Shown one piece after another: positions 49,626 through 58,671 of a stretch of DNA of 64,000 bases (its first letter is position 1; every line of letters begins with the position of its first letter). The notes under the pieces are model-generated. The model worked only from the letters and a program-made list of their open reading frames with translations, was not told the DNA's origin and ran no database searches. The translations under genes were made by a program, and so were the position numbers. The stretch covers positions 186,001 to 250,000 of the forward strand of contig NZ_JACJUD010000006.1 of NCBI RefSeq assembly GCF_014174475.1, written 5' to 3'. The DNA is from Aquipseudomonas ullengensis. Its GTDB lineage: Bacteria; Pseudomonadota; Gammaproteobacteria; Pseudomonadales; Pseudomonadaceae.

Positions 49626-51100
49626 GTGAACGCAACGGCCTGCGTTACACCCTGCTCGGCCTTGGCCTGATCCTGCTGATCGGCCTGCTGACGTTTATTG
49701 CCAGCCGCACCGCCCAGGCGCCCGAAGCGGCCGCCGCGCCCAGCGAGCACCTGGAATCGCTGGCCGCCCTGGAAGGCAAGGCACCGAGCCGGCGCACCCT
49801 GGACATCCAGACCTGGCAGACCGCCGAAGGCGCCAAGGTGTTGTTCGTCGCCGCCCCCGAGCTGCCGATGTTCGACCTGCGCCTGACCTTTGCCGCCGGC
49901 AGCAGCCAGGACGACGGCGTGCCCGGCCTCGCCGCCCTGACCAACGCCATGCTCAACGAGGGCGTACCCGGCAAGGACGTCAGCGCCATTGCCGAAGGCT
50001 TCGAAGGCCTCGGTGCCGACTTCGGCAACGGCGCCTACCGCGACATGGCCGTCGCCAGCCTGCGCAGCCTGAGCGACAAGGCCCAGCGCGAGCCGGCGCT
50101 GAAACTGTTCGAACAGGTGCTCGGCCAGCCAACCTTCCCCGAAGACTCCCTGGCGCGGATCAAGAACCAGCTGCTGGCTGGCTTCGAATACCAGAAGCAG
50201 AACCCCGGCAAGCTCGCCGGCCTGCAGCTGTTCGAGCGCCTGTACGGCACGCATCCCTATGCCCACCCGAGCGAGGGCAACGAGCAGACCATCCCGCCGA
50301 TCAGCGTCGCCCAGCTGCGCGCCTTCCACCAGAAGGCCTATGCCGCCGGCAACGCGGTCATTGCCCTGGTCGGCGACCTCTCGCGGGCCGAGGCCGAGGC
50401 CATGGCCGCCGAGGTGTCCGCCGCCCTGCCCAAAGGCCCGGCGCTGGCCAAGATCGCCCAGCCACAGGAGCCCAAAGCCGGCCCCAGCCATATCGAGTTC
50501 CCGTCCAAGCAGACCCACCTGTTGCTGGCCCAGCTCGGCATCGATCGCCGTGACCCGGATTACGCCGCGCTGACCCTGGGCAACCAGATCCTCGGCGGCG
50601 GTGGCTTCGGCACGCGCCTGATGGAAGAAGTGCGCGAGAAGCGCGGCCTGACCTACGGCGTGTACTCCGGCTTCAGCGCCATGCAGGCACGCGGCCCGTT
50701 CATGATCAGCCTGCAGACCCGCGCCGAACTCAGCGACGGCACCCTCAAGCTGGTACAGGACCTCCTGCACGACTACCTGGCCAGCGGCCCGACCGAGCAG
50801 GAACTGGACAACGCCAAGCGCGAGCTGGCTGGCAGCTTCCCGCTGTCCACCGCGAGCAACGCCGATATCGTCGGCCAGCTCGGCGCCATGGGCTTCTATG
50901 ACCTGCCGCTGAGCTACCTGGAAGACTTCGTCGCCCAGGTCCAGGCGCTCGACGTGGCTCAGGTCAAGGCCGCCATGGCCAAGCACCTGAACCCGGATGC
51001 CCTGGTCATCGTCACCGCCGGCCCGACTGTCGCGCAGAAAGAACTACCACCCCCTACCGATAAACCCGCCGAGCAACCCACCGGCGTCCCGGAGCATTAA
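49622..51100 (+). CDS. M16-family protein lacking the zinc motif
   Basis: A 492-aa M16 homologue with an N-terminal membrane anchor or signal (LLGLGLILLIGLLTFIAS, about 10-27). Where the partner has HxxEH this protein reads VPGLAALTNAMLNEG, so it cannot bind zinc and should be a non-catalytic subunit. The C-terminal R/Y pair (REKRGLTYGVYSG) is kept. It overlaps both neighbours. Pro-rich tail. Confidence 0.92.
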   Translation: MSERNGLRYTLLGLGLILLIGLLTFIASRTAQAPEAAAAPSEHLESLAALEGKAPSRRTLDIQTWQTAEGAKVLFVAAPELPMFDLRLTFAAGSSQDDGVPGLAALTNAMLNEGVPGKDVSAIAEGFEGLGADFGNGAYRDMAVASLRSLSDKAQREPALKLFEQVLGQPTFPEDSLARIKNQLLAGFEYQKQNPGKLAGLQLFERLYGTHPYAHPSEGNEQTIPPISVAQLRAFHQKAYAAGNAVIALVGDLSRAEAEAMAAEVSAALPKGPALAKIAQPQEPKAGPSHIEFPSKQTHLLLAQLGIDRRDPDYAALTLGNQILGGGGFGTRLMEEVREKRGLTYGVYSGFSAMQARGPFMISLQTRAELSDGTLKLVQDLLHDYLASGPTEQELDNAKRELAGSFPLSTASNADIVGQLGAMGFYDLPLSYLEDFVAQVQALDVAQVKAAMAKHLNPDALVIVTAGPTVAQKELPPPTDKPAEQPTGVPEH

Positions 51101-51702
51101 TGCGCAAGCCCCCAGGCAACAAACCAGCAGACCACGGCGGCAGCGGCCAGCTGCGCATCATTGGCGGCGAATGGCGCAGTCGCCAGTTCAGCTTCCCGAT
51201 GGCCCACGGCCTGCGCCCGACGCCGAACCGGGTGCGCGAAACGCTGTTCAACTGGCTGGCGCCCTATGTCGAGGGCGCCCATGTACTGGATTGCTTCACC
51301 GGTAGCGGCGCGCTGTACCTGGAAGCCCTGTCACGCGGCGCCAGCAGCGCCCTGGCGCTGGACAGCAACAGCAGCGCGGTCGCCAGCCTGCGGCAGATCC
51401 TTACCACGCTGAAGTGCAGCAACGGCCAGGTCCTGCAGACCAACGCCCTGCTGCACCTGGAAAACCAGCCGGCCACGCCCTACGACCTGGTTTTCCTCGA
51501 CCCGCCGTTCGGCCAGGACCTGCTGACACCGGCCTGCAGCCTGCTGGAAGAAAAAGGCTGGCTGGCCAAGGACGCCTGGGTCTACACCGAAAGCGAGGCC
51601 GCCCCTTCGACCCTGGCCATGCCCGGCAACTGGCGCCTGCACCGCGAGCAGAAGGCCGGGCAGGTGCATTACGCGCTGTGGGAACGCACCGCCAACAGCT
51701 AA
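51100..51702 (+). CDS. rsmD: 16S rRNA (guanine-966-N2)-methyltransferase
   Basis: A 200-aa SAM enzyme with LRIIGGEWRSRQFSF at the start, VLDCFTGSGALYLEALSRGA (SAM loop) and the catalytic VFLDPPF. Start ATG shares one base with the upstream TAA. Confidence 0.95.
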   Translation: MRKPPGNKPADHGGSGQLRIIGGEWRSRQFSFPMAHGLRPTPNRVRETLFNWLAPYVEGAHVLDCFTGSGALYLEALSRGASSALALDSNSSAVASLRQILTTLKCSNGQVLQTNALLHLENQPATPYDLVFLDPPFGQDLLTPACSLLEEKGWLAKDAWVYTESEAAPSTLAMPGNWRLHREQKAGQVHYALWERTANS

Positions 51703-51707
51703 ACCCT

Positions 51708-51770
51708 GTAGGAGCCAGCTTGCTGGCGATCAATGTAGCGATCACGGATCGCCAGCAAGCGGGCTCCTAC
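51708..51770. repeat. REP palindrome (GTAGGAGC family)
   Basis: Arms GTAGGAGCCAGCTTGCTGG and CCAGCAAGCGGGCTCCTAC flank a short spacer. This is a widespread Pseudomonas repeat. It follows rsmD directly. Confidence 0.88.
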
Positions 51771-51802
51771 AAAAGCCCGCCGCCCATCGACGCCAGCAAC
51801 CC

Positions 51803-51873
51803 TAGGGTGGATGACGCCCTTTTCATCCACCAAGACGCCGCGCGGTGGACCGATAAAGCGCGCCCCACCCTAC
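51803..51873. repeat. REP-like palindrome (TAGGGTGGAT family)
   Basis: TAGGGTGGATGACGC and GCGCGCCCCACCCTA form imperfect arms with internal GGTGGA/TCCACC pairing. It is a different family from the neighbouring repeat, 33 bp away. Together they fill the 261-bp gap before the hydrolase gene. Confidence 0.75.
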
Positions 51874-51963
51874 ATGGGCCGCTCATTCGTCCGGCCAATG
51901 GTGCTTCTTTTTTGCTCGCCGAGGCTCTAGCCTGGGCCTTCTCCCGTAGCGACGCGAACCCCC

Positions 51964-52944
51964 ATGACAGCCGAATTCGCACCCGCCTGGTGGCTGCGCA
52001 ATCCTCACCTGCAAACCCTCTGGGGCTCGCTGTGCCGCCGCGCGCCGCAGTTAGAGCGCCAGCGCGAACGGCTGTGGCTGGAAGATGGCGACTTTCTCGA
52101 CCTCGACTGGCACGGCCCGCATGAAGCCGAGGCGCCGCTGGTGTTGGTGCTGCACGGGCTGACCGGCTCCTCCAGCTCGCACTATGTGCTCGGCCTGCAA
52201 CAGCAATTGGCCGCGCGCGGCTGGGCCAGCGTGGCGCTGAACTGGCGTGGCTGCTCCGGCGAACCCAACCTGTTGCCGCGTGGCTACCACTCGGGAGTCA
52301 GCGAGGATGTGGCGCGGGTGATCGAACACCTGCAGGCCCAGCGGCCACTGGCGCCGCTGTATGCGGTGGGGTATTCGCTGGGCGGCAACGTGCTGCTCAA
52401 GTACCTGGGCGAAAGTGGCGAGGCCTCCGGACTGCAGGGCGCGGTGGCGGTGTCGGTGCCGTTTCGCCTGGACCACTGCGCCGAACGCATCGACCGTGGC
52501 TTCTCCAAGGTCTACCAGGCGCACTTCATGCGCGCCCTGGTCGCCTATGTGCGTGACAAGCAGCAGCGCTTTGTCCACGAAGGCCACCACGAACGCCTGG
52601 CGGCACTGGAAGCCCTGGGCCCACTGGAGGGCATGCGCACCTTCTGGGATTTCGACGGCCGCTTTACCGCGCCGCTGCATGGCTACACCGATGCCGACGA
52701 CTACTACCGGCGTGCCTCCAGCCGCTACTTCCTCGGGCAGATCCGCAGCCGCACGCTGATCATCCAGTCCAGCGACGATCCCTTCGTCTTTCCCCACAGC
52801 GTGCCCCAGGCCCACGAGCTGTCGAGCAGCACGCAACTGGAACTGCATGCGCGCGGCGGTCATGTCGGTTTTATCGGCGGTTCGCCACGGCAGCCGGCGT
52901 ACTACCTGGAGCAGCGCATCCCGGCCTGGCTGGGTGCGAGGTAG
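51964..52944 (+). CDS. Alpha/beta-fold hydrolase, YheT-like
   Basis: A 326-aa hydrolase with the oxyanion-hole HGLTGSSSSHY, the nucleophile elbow VGYSLGGNVLLKYLGE, a late Asp (SSDDPFV) and the catalytic His in GGHVGFIGG. The N-terminal WWLRNPHLQTLWGSL is the YheT hallmark. Substrate unknown, probably an ester. PA0368-like position. Confidence 0.9.
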   Translation: MTAEFAPAWWLRNPHLQTLWGSLCRRAPQLERQRERLWLEDGDFLDLDWHGPHEAEAPLVLVLHGLTGSSSSHYVLGLQQQLAARGWASVALNWRGCSGEPNLLPRGYHSGVSEDVARVIEHLQAQRPLAPLYAVGYSLGGNVLLKYLGESGEASGLQGAVAVSVPFRLDHCAERIDRGFSKVYQAHFMRALVAYVRDKQQRFVHEGHHERLAALEALGPLEGMRTFWDFDGRFTAPLHGYTDADDYYRRASSRYFLGQIRSRTLIIQSSDDPFVFPHSVPQAHELSSSTQLELHARGGHVGFIGGSPRQPAYYLEQRIPAWLGAR

Positions 52945-52958
52945 CGCCAACCCATAGC

Positions 52959-52979
52959 GCGGGTTGCACCCGCCCTACG
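52959..52979. repeat. Half REP element
   Basis: GCGGGTTGCACCCGCCCTACG, one arm of the GTAGGGCGGGT repeat seen between arcB and arcC. It lies between the convergent hydrolase and laoR genes. Confidence 0.75.
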
Positions 52980-53032
52980 TCCGCAGGTTGTGGCTGAGCA
53001 CAGCGCAGCCCGAGGTGAATCGCTCGCAGCGC

Positions 53033-53698
53033 TCAGCCTTCCAGCACTCGCTCCAGCGGCACATGCAGGCGTTTGAGCAAGGCCTCCACCGCCGGTCGCG
53101 CCGCTGCCGAAACATACCCGCCCTCCAGTGCCAGCACCTGGTAGATGCCACGGCGCATCAGCTCCTCGCTGAGGTCGCCGGGATTGCTGCGGATCGAGCA
53201 GAGGAAGCGCACCCAGGACGTGAGGATGATCCAGCTATTGAAGGTCAGCGCCTCGACCTGCTCGACGTTCATGTCGAGGATGCCGCTCTCGACGAAGCCC
53301 AGGTAGACGTCGGTGGCATTCTCCAGGCAGCGCCGGGCAAAGCCGCGGTAGGCGCTGGCCAGCTCTGGATCGGTTTCCAGCAGGTGCTCCAGGTCGCGGT
53401 GCAGGAAGCGGTAGTGCCACATCGCCGCGAGCAGCGCTTCCAGGTAGAAGGTCTTGTCGTCCACCGTCAGCGCGCGGCCATCCGGGCGGCGCAGAAACAC
53501 ATCGACGCGACTTTCGTACTGGGCGAACAGCTCGGCGATGATCATCTGCTTGTTGCGGAAGTGGTAGTACAGGTTGCCCGGCGAAATCCCCAGGTGAGCG
53601 GCGATGTGGTTGGTGGTCACGCTGCGCTCGCCCTGAGCATTGAACAGCTCCAGGCTGGCTTCGATGATGCGCTCGCGGGTCTTGTTCTTCGGGGCCAT
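53033..53698 (-). CDS. laoR: TetR-family regulator LaoR-like
   Basis: A 221-aa repressor-type protein. The N-terminal helix-turn-helix (about 3-50) reads NKTRERIIEASLELFNAQGE and IAAHLGISPGNLYYHFRNK; the rest is a helical ligand pocket. It diverges from an aldehyde dehydrogenase gene, with a palindrome in the shared promoter. The order matches the LaoABCR system of P. aeruginosa (PA0367-PA0364), where LaoR controls long-chain-alcohol oxidation. ATG 53698 (MAPKNK) is the likely start. Confidence 0.85.
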   Translation of the reverse strand: MAPKNKTRERIIEASLELFNAQGERSVTTNHIAAHLGISPGNLYYHFRNKQMIIAELFAQYESRVDVFLRRPDGRALTVDDKTFYLEALLAAMWHYRFLHRDLEHLLETDPELASAYRGFARRCLENATDVYLGFVESGILDMNVEQVEALTFNSWIILTSWVRFLCSIRSNPGDLSEELMRRGIYQVLALEGGYVSAAARPAVEALLKRLHVPLERVLEG

Positions 53699-53769
53699 GG
53701 TTCGGCTCGATGGGCAAAGTGGCAAAAGTACGGGAAAGCGCCGCGTCTGACGACCGGTTGCGCGCTGAT

Positions 53770-53798
53770 TTGACAGTTTAGAGCAATTACTCTAACAA
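53770..53798 (+). promoter_or_regulatory. laoC promoter with palindromic operator
   Basis: A consensus -35 TTGACA (53770-53775) and a -10-like TAACAA (53793-53798) have a 17-bp spacer. The inverted repeat TTAGAG-N6-CTCTAA (53778-53795) fills that spacer, an ideal place for a TetR-type repressor such as LaoR. It could also control laoR. Confidence 0.72.
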
Positions 53799-53839
53799 TC
53801 GCACTCTCTGTCATCCACCGTCTCCAGGGAGACACCACC

Positions 53840-55270
53840 ATGGTCGCCGATATCGCTTTCCTGCAGCAGAGCCAGCAACAGATCAACCAGTTGGAGCCTC
53901 TGCTGGCCGCCCAGCGCGCCGCCTTTCGCAGCAACCCCATGCCGTCGGCCGAGCAGCGCCGCGCCTGGCTCAAGGCCCTGCGCGAGCTGATCCTCAGTGA
54001 GAAGCAAGCACTGATCGACGCGGTATCCAGCGACTTCAGCAACCGTTCGGCGGATGAAACCCTGCTGGCCGAGATCATGCCGAGCCTGCACGGCATCGAT
54101 TACGCCAGCAAACGCATTGGCAAGTGGATGAAACCCTCCAAGCGCGCCGTCGGCGCCGCCTTCCAGCCCGCCAGTGCCAAGGTGGTCTACCAGCCACTGG
54201 GCGTGGTCGGCGTGATCGTGCCGTGGAACTACCCGCTGTACCTGGCCTTCGGCCCGCTGATCGGTGCCCTCGCGGCCGGCAACCGGGTAATAATCAAGAT
54301 GAGCGAGTCGACCCCGGTCACCTCGCAACTGGTCAAGGACCTGCTGGCCAAAGTCTTCCCTGCCGACCTGGTCAGCGTGGTGCTGGGCGAGGCCGATGTC
54401 GGCCAGGCGTTCTCCCACCTGCCGTTCGATCACCTGGTGTTCACCGGCGCCACCAGCATCGGTCGCCACGTGATGCGCGCCGCCGCCGACAACCTGGTGC
54501 CGGTAACTCTGGAGCTGGGCGGCAAGTCGCCCGCCATCGTCAGCGCCGATGTGCCGCTGGCCGACGCCGCCGAGCGCATCGCCTTCGGCAAGACCATGAA
54601 CGCCGGGCAGACCTGCGTGGCCCCGGACTACGTACTGGTGCCGCAGGACCGCGTGGAAGGCTTCATCGACGCCTACCGTGGCGTGGTGCAGCGCTTCTTC
54701 CCGCAAGTGGCGAACAACCCGGACTACACCGCGATCATCAACGAGCGCCAACTCACTCGCCTCAAGGGCTATATCAGCGACGCCGAAAGCAAGGGCGCGC
54801 AAGTCCTGCCGATGCTTGGTGAAGGCCAGGGTCGGCGCATGACCCACAGCCTGGTGCTCAACGTCAGCGACGACATGAAGCTGATGCAGGACGAGATCTT
54901 CGGCCCGCTGCTGCCGATCGTGCCGTACCAGCGCATCGAAGACGCCTTCAACTACATCAACGACCGTCCGCGGCCGCTGGCGCTGTACTACTTCGGCTAC
55001 GACAAGGCCGAGCAACAGCGCGTGCTGCACGAAACCCACTCCGGCGGCGTGTGCCTCAACGACACCCTGCTGCACGTGGCCCAGGACGACATGCCATTCG
55101 GTGGCGTCGGCCCGTCCGGCATGGGCCATTACCACGGCCACGAAGGCTTCCTGACCTTCAGCAAGGCCAAGGGCGTGTTCATCAAGCAGCGCTTCAACGC
55201 CGCCAAGTTCATCTACCCTCCCTATGGCACCGGTATCCAGAAGCTGATCCACAAACTATTCGTTCGCTAA
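53840..55270 (+). CDS. laoC: Long-chain aldehyde dehydrogenase (LaoC / coniferyl aldehyde dehydrogenase-like)
   Basis: A 476-aa NAD(P)-dependent aldehyde dehydrogenase. It shows VVGVIVPWNYPLYLAFGP, the catalytic Glu in LELGGKSPAIV, the nucleophile Cys in NAGQTCVAPDYV, and GGVGPSGMGHYHG near the end. It belongs to the CalB-like subgroup lacking the longer N-terminus of AldA types. By position it is LaoC, which oxidises long-chain aldehydes to fatty acids. AGG ribosome site before the ATG. Confidence 0.9.
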   Translation: MVADIAFLQQSQQQINQLEPLLAAQRAAFRSNPMPSAEQRRAWLKALRELILSEKQALIDAVSSDFSNRSADETLLAEIMPSLHGIDYASKRIGKWMKPSKRAVGAAFQPASAKVVYQPLGVVGVIVPWNYPLYLAFGPLIGALAAGNRVIIKMSESTPVTSQLVKDLLAKVFPADLVSVVLGEADVGQAFSHLPFDHLVFTGATSIGRHVMRAAADNLVPVTLELGGKSPAIVSADVPLADAAERIAFGKTMNAGQTCVAPDYVLVPQDRVEGFIDAYRGVVQRFFPQVANNPDYTAIINERQLTRLKGYISDAESKGAQVLPMLGEGQGRRMTHSLVLNVSDDMKLMQDEIFGPLLPIVPYQRIEDAFNYINDRPRPLALYYFGYDKAEQQRVLHETHSGGVCLNDTLLHVAQDDMPFGGVGPSGMGHYHGHEGFLTFSKAKGVFIKQRFNAAKFIYPPYGTGIQKLIHKLFVR

Positions 55271-55279
55271 GAGTCACCT

Positions 55280-55402
55280 CTCGGATCTTTTGAGCTAGAG
55301 CCAGGCAAGGCGAAATTGGGCGAGGACGCGGAGTTTACGAGTGTAAATGAGCAGTCCGAGCCCTATTTCAACGCAGCATGGCTGACGATCAAAAGATCCG
55401 AG
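55280..55402. mobile_element. MITE-like palindromic repeat element
   Basis: A 123-bp element with perfect 14-bp terminal inverted repeats CTCGGATCTTTTGA (55280-55293) and TCAAAAGATCCGAG (55389-55402). The interior is itself an imperfect palindrome: GCCAGGCAAGGCGAAAT pairs loosely with ATTTCAACGCAGCATGGC, and the centre has GTTTACGAGTGTAAAT. It codes for nothing. I recall similar palindromes in other Pseudomonas genomes. It separates laoC from laoB. Confidence 0.75.
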
Positions 55403-55434
55403 GCAGATTCCAAGCCTGTGAGGCCATAACAATA

Positions 55435-55986
55435 ATGAGTGACACCTCCCTCGCATCGCCGCAGCTGTCACGCCGCAGCCTGCTCAAGGTCGGCCTGTTC
55501 GGCACGGCCGTCCTCGCCACCGCCGGCGTTACCGCCAGTCTCAGCGGCTGTTCCAGTGCCACGCCCGCTAGCGGTTATGCCGTGCTGCGCCTGAGCGACC
55601 TGCCCTTCCTGCGCGCGCTGATCCCGGTGGTGCTGGAAGGCGCCGTGCCTGCGGACGCCATGGCCGCCACCATCGAAGCCACGCTCAAGGGCATGGACCG
55701 CAGCCTGCACGCGGTCTCGCCGGAGCTGCTCAAGCTGACCCAGCAACTGTTCGACGTACTCGGCATGGCGGTCACCCGTGGCCCGCTGACCGGCATCTGG
55801 GGCGCCTGGGACAACGCCAGTCGGGAGGACGTCCTGCACTTCCTCGAGCGCTGGCAGAACAGCTCGCTGAACCTGCTGCGCATGGGCCACACCTCACTGC
55901 TGCAGATGGTGCAGATGGCCTGGTACGCCCAGCCCGCGTCCTGGGGCCATTGCGGCTATCCGGGGCCGCCTCAGTACGCCCTATAA
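55435..55986 (+). CDS. laoB: Tat-exported small subunit LaoB-like
   Basis: A 183-aa protein with a twin-arginine signal: SRRSLLKVGLFGTAVLATAG (about 12-31), then SLSGC. The mature part is helical with no visible cofactor motif, like gluconate-dehydrogenase-subunit-3 proteins that partner GMC oxidoreductases. It lies 13 bp before laoA. ATG 55435 is chosen because it places the RR motif correctly; the frame runs back into the repeat element. Confidence 0.82.
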   Translation: MSDTSLASPQLSRRSLLKVGLFGTAVLATAGVTASLSGCSSATPASGYAVLRLSDLPFLRALIPVVLEGAVPADAMAATIEATLKGMDRSLHAVSPELLKLTQQLFDVLGMAVTRGPLTGIWGAWDNASREDVLHFLERWQNSSLNLLRMGHTSLLQMVQMAWYAQPASWGHCGYPGPPQYAL

Positions 55987-55999
55987 CAAGAGAATCGAC

Positions 56000-57592
56000 A
56001 TGCCCGTACCTGATGTTTTCCGTGAAGGCCTGGCCCGCGGCTGGACCACCTACGACGGCTCGCGCCTGGACAAAGACCTGCTGCTGGAGGCCGACGTAGC
56101 CATCATCGGCAGCGGCGCGGGCGGCGGCACCACCGCTGAAATCCTCAGCGCCGCCGGCCTGCGCGTGCTGCTGATCGAAGAAGGGCCGCTGAAGACCAGC
56201 AGCGACTTCAAGATGCAGGAGGCCGACGCCTACCCCGCGCTGTACCAGGAAGGCATCGGCCGCATGAGCAAGGACGGCGCCATCACCATCATGCAGGGCC
56301 GCGCCGTGGGCGGCACCACGCTGGTCAACTGGACCTCCAGCTTCCGCACCCCGGAGCCGACCCTGCAACACTGGGCCGAGGCGCACAACGTCAAGGGCCA
56401 CAGCCCGGCGGAAATGGCGCCCTGGTTCGAGAAGATGGAGCAACGCCTGGGTGTCGCCCCGTGGGCCATGCCGCCAAACGCCAACAACGACGTGATCAAG
56501 GCCGGCTGCGAGAAACTCGGCTACGCCTGGCACGTGATCCCGCGCAACGTGCGTGGCTGCTGGAACCTCGGTTACTGCGGCATGGGCTGCCCGACCAACG
56601 CCAAGCAGTCGATGCTGGTCACCACCATCCCCGCCACCCTGGACAAGGGCGGCAGCCTGCTTTACCTGGCCCGCGCCGAGCGCCTGCTGCTCGATGGCGA
56701 GCGCGTGGTCGGCCTGGAATGCGTCGGCATGGACGAACGCTGCGTGGCCCCCAATGGTCGGCGGATCATGGTCAAGGCCCGTCATTACGTGCTTTCGGGC
56801 GGGGGCATCAACACCCCTGCCCTGCTGCTGCGCTCGAAGACCCCGGACCCGCACCAGCGCGTGGGCAAACGCACCTTCCTGCACGTGGTGAACTTCTCCG
56901 CAGCGCAGTTCGACAAGGTCATCAACCCCTTCTACGGCGCGCCGCAGTCGATCTACTCCGACCACTTCCAGTGGACCGAAGGCGCCACCGGGCACATGTC
57001 CTACAAGCTCGAAGTGCCGCCCCTGCAGCCAGCACTGACGTCCACCCTGCTCGGCCAGTTCGGCGTCGAGAACGCCCTGCGCATGGAGCAGCTGCCGCAC
57101 ACCAACGTGATGCTGGCGCTGCTGCGCGACGGCTTCCACCCGGACAGCGCCGCGGGCACGGTGGAGCTGCGTAGCGACGGCACCCCGGTGCTCGATTACC
57201 AAATGACCGACTACACCTGGGACGGCATTCGCCGGGCCTTCCACAGCATGGCCGAGATCCAGTTCGCCGCCGGCGCCAAGGCCGTGCTGCCCGTGCATGC
57301 CGACGCCGGCTACGTGAAGACCCTGGACGAAGCCAAGGCGCTGATCGACCGCCTGAGCCTGGAGCTGTACCGCACCCGCCTGGGCAGCGCCCACGTGATG
57401 GGCGGCTGCGCCATGGGCGAAGACCCGACGCAGGCCGTCACCGACAGCCTGGGCCGTCACCACCAGCTGGAGAACCTGTCGATCCACGACGGCTCGCTGT
57501 TCCCCACCAGCATCGGCGCCAACCCGCAGCTGTCGGTCTACGGCCTCACCGCCAAGCTGGCCAGCCTGCTGGCCGAGCGCCTCAAGGCCTGA
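56000..57592 (+). CDS. laoA: GMC-family long-chain alcohol dehydrogenase LaoA-like
   Basis: A 530-aa FAD enzyme. The nucleotide-binding loop is AIIGSGAGGGTTAEILSAAG (about 34-53), GGTTLVNWTSSFR follows as in GMC oxidoreductases, a Cys-rich NLGYCGMGCPTNAKQ lies in the middle, and the C-terminal HVMGGCAMGEDP plus GANPQLSVYGLTAKLA hold the active-site His/Asn region. In P. aeruginosa LaoA oxidises long-chain alcohols to aldehydes for LaoC. It has no signal peptide of its own and may be carried out with LaoB. Confidence 0.88.
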   Translation: MPVPDVFREGLARGWTTYDGSRLDKDLLLEADVAIIGSGAGGGTTAEILSAAGLRVLLIEEGPLKTSSDFKMQEADAYPALYQEGIGRMSKDGAITIMQGRAVGGTTLVNWTSSFRTPEPTLQHWAEAHNVKGHSPAEMAPWFEKMEQRLGVAPWAMPPNANNDVIKAGCEKLGYAWHVIPRNVRGCWNLGYCGMGCPTNAKQSMLVTTIPATLDKGGSLLYLARAERLLLDGERVVGLECVGMDERCVAPNGRRIMVKARHYVLSGGGINTPALLLRSKTPDPHQRVGKRTFLHVVNFSAAQFDKVINPFYGAPQSIYSDHFQWTEGATGHMSYKLEVPPLQPALTSTLLGQFGVENALRMEQLPHTNVMLALLRDGFHPDSAAGTVELRSDGTPVLDYQMTDYTWDGIRRAFHSMAEIQFAAGAKAVLPVHADAGYVKTLDEAKALIDRLSLELYRTRLGSAHVMGGCAMGEDPTQAVTDSLGRHHQLENLSIHDGSLFPTSIGANPQLSVYGLTAKLASLLAERLKA

Positions 57593-57726
57593 TCCAGAGC
57601 ATGCCCGGCGCCTGCCGGGCACGCTCTGCGCCCTTCTGACCCGCACCCCGCGCTCCCGACGGCTTGGCCCTTGGGAGTCGCTGCGCTACCATCCGCGACT
57701 CTAACCGCTCCGAACAGGACGAACCG

Positions 57727-58206
57727 ATGAATCGAGTGTTGTATCCGGGCACCTTCGACCCCATCACCAAGGGCCATGGCGACCTGGTAGAACGTGCATC
57801 GCGCGTGTTCGATCAAGTGGTCATTGCCGTCGCCGCCAGCCCCAAGAAAAACCCGCTGTTCCCCCTGGAACAACGCGTCGAGCTGGCCCGCGAAGTCACC
57901 AAGCATCTGCCGAACGTCGAAGTCGTGGGGTTCTCCACCCTGCTCGCGCACTTCGTCAAGGAACAGAACGCCAATGTGCTGCTGCGCGGCCTGCGCGCGG
58001 TTTCCGACTTCGAGTACGAGTTCCAGCTGGCCAACATGAACCGCCAGCTGGCGCCGGATGTGGAGAGCATGTTCCTCACCCCGTCGGAGAAGTACTCCTT
58101 CATCTCCTCGACCCTGGTCCGCGAAATTGCCGCGCTCGGCGGCGACATCACCAAGTTCGTGCACCCGGTGGTGGCCGAGGCATTGTCGGCCCGCTTCAAG
58201 AACTAA
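57727..58206 (+). CDS. coaD: Phosphopantetheine adenylyltransferase
   Basis: A 159-aa enzyme of coenzyme A synthesis. It has YPGTFDPITKGHGDLVERA (the T/HxGH-type nucleotide motif), RGLRAVSDFEYEFQ and the ISSTLVRE signature. Length typical. A hairpin ACCTGCGG/CCGCAGGT (58208-58231) follows the stop. Confidence 0.96.
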   Translation: MNRVLYPGTFDPITKGHGDLVERASRVFDQVVIAVAASPKKNPLFPLEQRVELAREVTKHLPNVEVVGFSTLLAHFVKEQNANVLLRGLRAVSDFEYEFQLANMNRQLAPDVESMFLTPSEKYSFISSTLVREIAALGGDITKFVHPVVAEALSARFKN

Positions 58207-58325
58207 CACCTGCGGTGGAGCGGCCGCAGGTCGCTCCGTGCATGGCGCCTGCGGCGCCAATCCGGCACAATTCCCCTCTCGATTGCTGAAAGTGTCGTGG
58301 TCGTGACCACGGCAGGAGTTGTTCC

Positions 58326-58577
58326 ATGTCCCTGAAGATCACCGACGACTGCATCAACTGCGACGTCTGCGAGCCCGAGTGCCCCAACGCTGCGATTTCC
58401 CAGGGCGAAGAGATCTACGTCATCGACCCCAACCTGTGCACCGAATGCGTCGGTCACTACGACGAGCCGCAATGCCAGCAGGTCTGCCCGGTGGACTGCA
58501 TCCCGCTCGACGAGGCCCGCGTCGAGAGCAAGGATGAACTGATGCAGAAGTACCTGATCCTCACCGGTAAAGCCTGA
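58326..58577 (+). CDS. 2[4Fe-4S] ferredoxin, YfhL-like
   Basis: An 83-aa ferredoxin. Cluster motifs are C9-x2-C12-x2-C15-x3-C19 and a second C-x2-C-x8-C-x3-C set (CTECVGHYDEPQCQQVCPVDC region) with the insertion typical of YfhL/Alvin-type ferredoxins. It passes electrons in the cytoplasm; partner unknown. GGAGTT ribosome site is next to a hairpin CGTGGTC/GACCACG (58296-58311). PA0362-like. Confidence 0.94.
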   Translation: MSLKITDDCINCDVCEPECPNAAISQGEEIYVIDPNLCTECVGHYDEPQCQQVCPVDCIPLDEARVESKDELMQKYLILTGKA

Positions 58578-58671
58578 TCGGGCGACGGCGCACGGCCATG
58601 CCGGGCGGAACTCCGCTACGCTGATGTTCCTCCCCGGCCTTCGCGCAAAACGCTGATCGACGAGCCATCGC

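Noticed and set aside
53792..55252. Very long - strand open frames (also in thiG, arc, M16 and lao genes)
   Set aside because: High-GC codon bias leaves long antisense frames open; they lack ribosome sites and domain signatures, and the opposite strand holds recognisable enzymes.
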